A stretch of 33,598 nucleotides of DNA from Nitrospira sp. CR1.2 (GTDB taxonomy: Bacteria > Nitrospirota > Nitrospiria > Nitrospirales > Nitrospiraceae), in NCBI GenBank assembly GCA_014055495.1, contig WIAG01000040.1, forward strand, positions 1-33,598, written 5' to 3'. Positions 32,458 to 33,598 of this stretch are shown here, piece by piece. Both the position numbers and the translations under genes were made by a program. Each line of letters opens with the position of its first letter. The first letter of the stretch is position 1. Under the pieces are notes generated by a model that saw nothing but the letters and a program-made list of their open reading frames with translations, ran no database searches and had not been told where the DNA came from.

Positions 32458-33078
32458 TCAACTCTTCTTAGACTTCCGTACGACCAGCAGCCCATTGACA
32501 CCACCGGGCACTGCTCCGCGGACAAACAACAGGTTTTCATCTGGACGAGCTTCAACTACTTTCAACCGCTGAACGGTCACTCGCTCATCCCCCATATGGC
32601 CAGGCAAGGCTTTATTCTTCCAAACACGAGAAGGATAGGAACTCGCACCGATCGATCCTGGAGCCCGATGAAACATTGAACCATGAGTCTCGGGACCGCC
32701 AGCATAATTGTGCCTCCGCACAACCCCCTGGAAGCCCTTTCCCTTTGACACCCCAACGACGTCAACCCAATCGCCCTTCTTGAAAATATCAACCTTAATA
32801 GTCGCCCCGACGGCCACATCACCCGTCCTAGAAAACTCTCTCAACCAACGACTGGCAGGGGCCTGACTCTTCTTCAAGTGCCCACTTTCAGCGCGCGACA
32901 AACGACCATCCTTCACTTCACCAAAGGATAGCTGAACTGCCTCGTAACCATCTCGCTCCTTCGTCTTGAGCGACACAACGCGGCAAGGTCCCGCCTCAAT
33001 CACCGTCACTGGCGCCAAAACGCTTTCGTCATAAATCTGGGTCATCCCCAGTTTTTTTCCCAATAGTCCGTTTGTCAT
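32458..33078 (-). CDS. rplC: 50S ribosomal protein L3
   Basis: ATG 33078 has AGGAAATCT upstream and gives 206 residues starting MTNGLLGKKLGMTQIYDE. The central extension near the peptidyl transferase centre has GKGFQGVVRRHNYAGGPETH and GSIGASSYPSRVWKNKALPG. Earlier codons to 33114 are open but have no family match. Confidence 0.98.
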   Translation of the reverse strand: MTNGLLGKKLGMTQIYDESVLAPVTVIEAGPCRVVSLKTKERDGYEAVQLSFGEVKDGRLSRAESGHLKKSQAPASRWLREFSRTGDVAVGATIKVDIFKKGDWVDVVGVSKGKGFQGVVRRHNYAGGPETHGSMFHRAPGSIGASSYPSRVWKNKALPGHMGDERVTVQRLKVVEARPDENLLFVRGAVPGGVNGLLVVRKSKKS

Positions 33079-33120
33079 AGATTTCCTGTCAGGCCGCAAA
33101 AGAATCCAGCACAACGCCTA

Positions 33121-33432
33121 TCAAAGCTTGATCTCAACATCAACACCAGCAGCCAAATTCAATTTCATCAAAGAATCCATTGTTTCTGGCGTTGGCTCCA
33201 TAATGTCCAGAAGACGCTTATGCGTACGAATTTCAAACTGCTCCCGAGATTTTTTATCCACGTGAGTCGATCGCTGTACGGTGAATTTTTCAATTCGAGT
33301 CGGCAATGGAATAGGACCCACCACCCTTGCACCGCTTCGCCTAACCGTCTCCACAATTTCCACCACAGACTGATCAAGCACGCGATAATCAAAACCGCGC
33401 AACCTGATCCGAATTCTTTGATCGACTTTCAC
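33121..33432 (-). CDS. rpsJ: 30S ribosomal protein S10
   Basis: S10 is a head protein and the transcription factor NusE. I chose GTG 33432 because GAGGAG lies 6 nt upstream; the TTG at 33438 directly abuts that site. The 103-residue product has [36 protein letters not shown] and the terminal [11 protein letters not shown]. Confidence 0.97.
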   Translation of the reverse strand: MKVDQRIRIRLRGFDYRVLDQSVVEIVETVRRSGARVVGPIPLPTRIEKFTVQRSTHVDKKSREQFEIRTHKRLLDIMEPTPETMDSLMKLNLAAGVDVEIKL

Positions 33433-33472
33433 GCTCAACTCCTCACATGCCGGCCGTACTGCCGGGACATCA

Positions 33473-33598
33473 CTACGCTAGAATTTCCGTGACCACACCG
33501 GAGCCGACAGTCTTGCCCCCTTCGCGCACCGCGAAGCGCAAGCCCTGGTCCATCGCGATCGGGCTGATCAACTCACCCGTCACCGTCACATTATCGCC
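33473..33598 (-). CDS. tuf: Elongation factor Tu, C-terminal end (gene continues outside window)
   Basis: The last 41 codons of EF-Tu enter from the right edge and stop at TAG 33475-33473. The segments [19 protein letters not shown] and [18 protein letters not shown] are the hallmark domain 3 ending. It sits 40 nt upstream of rpsJ, so the str and S10 operons are joined here. Confidence 0.97.
   Translation of the reverse strand, partial: GDNVTVTGELISPIAMDQGLRFAVREGGKTVGSGVVTEILA

Noticed and set aside
1..33598. CRISPR array, tRNA, rRNA, insertion sequence or prophage
   Set aside because: No repeat-spacer pattern, no transposase or integrase product and no tRNA-like or rRNA sequence was seen when reading both strands by eye.

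Overview
The window is a bacterial chromosome segment of moderately high G+C. Almost every gene lies on the minus strand; the one plus-strand gene is a putative lipoprotein at about 2782-3696. Gene content (lptCAB-rpoN, a PilMNOPQ type IV pilus cluster, zinc-type ribosomal proteins, several small outer-membrane lipoproteins) indicates a Gram-negative. The combination resembles Nitrospira/Nitrospirota, but that assignment is my inference and was not checked by any search.

Read in the direction of transcription (right to left): 33598-17678 is a nearly canonical str/S10-spc-alpha ribosomal superoperon: 3' end of tuf, then rpsJ-rplC-rplD-rplW-rplB-rpsS-rplV-rpsC-rplP-rpmC-rpsQ-rplN-rplX-rplE-rpsN-rpsH-rplF-rplR-rpsE-rpmD-rplO-secY-adk-map-infA-rpmJ-rpsM-rpsK-rpsD-rpoA-rplQ, ending at a hairpin (17638-17668). 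Next, 17539-12516 carries LPS export genes and the sigma-54 group: lptC-lptA-lptB-rpoN-hpf-rapZ, with no ptsN between hpf and rapZ. A sigma-70-like promoter at 12433-12460 then starts a small MerR-like regulator followed by pilM-pilN-pilO-pilP-pilQ. After a very strong hairpin (7206-7249) come aroB and a GAF-GAF-ANTAR protein, an RNA-binding antiterminator type of regulator. The left end holds two lipoproteins, glutamine-dependent NAD synthetase (nadE), and the start of a putative outer-membrane beta-barrel protein that runs off the window.

The most interesting signal is regulatory RNA around nadE. Upstream of nadE (2571-2710, minus strand) a promoter is followed at once by two hairpins whose hexanucleotide loops have A at position 1 and G at position 4. 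The second hairpin shares its 3' arm with an intrinsic terminator that ends in nine T residues. This is the architecture of ANTAR-controlled antitermination leaders, and the window itself encodes an ANTAR protein about 2 kb away. A second pair of such hairpins (592-634) lies between nadE and the downstream beta-barrel gene; there the alternative partner of the second hairpin is the Shine-Dalgarno region instead of a terminator. The four loops read AACGGA, AACGAC, AACGAC and AATGGC. I propose a local ANTAR regulon controlling nadE and the membrane protein; this is inference from sequence and needs testing. A 47-codon ORF lies between the leader terminator and nadE and overlaps the nadE start codon (TGATG).
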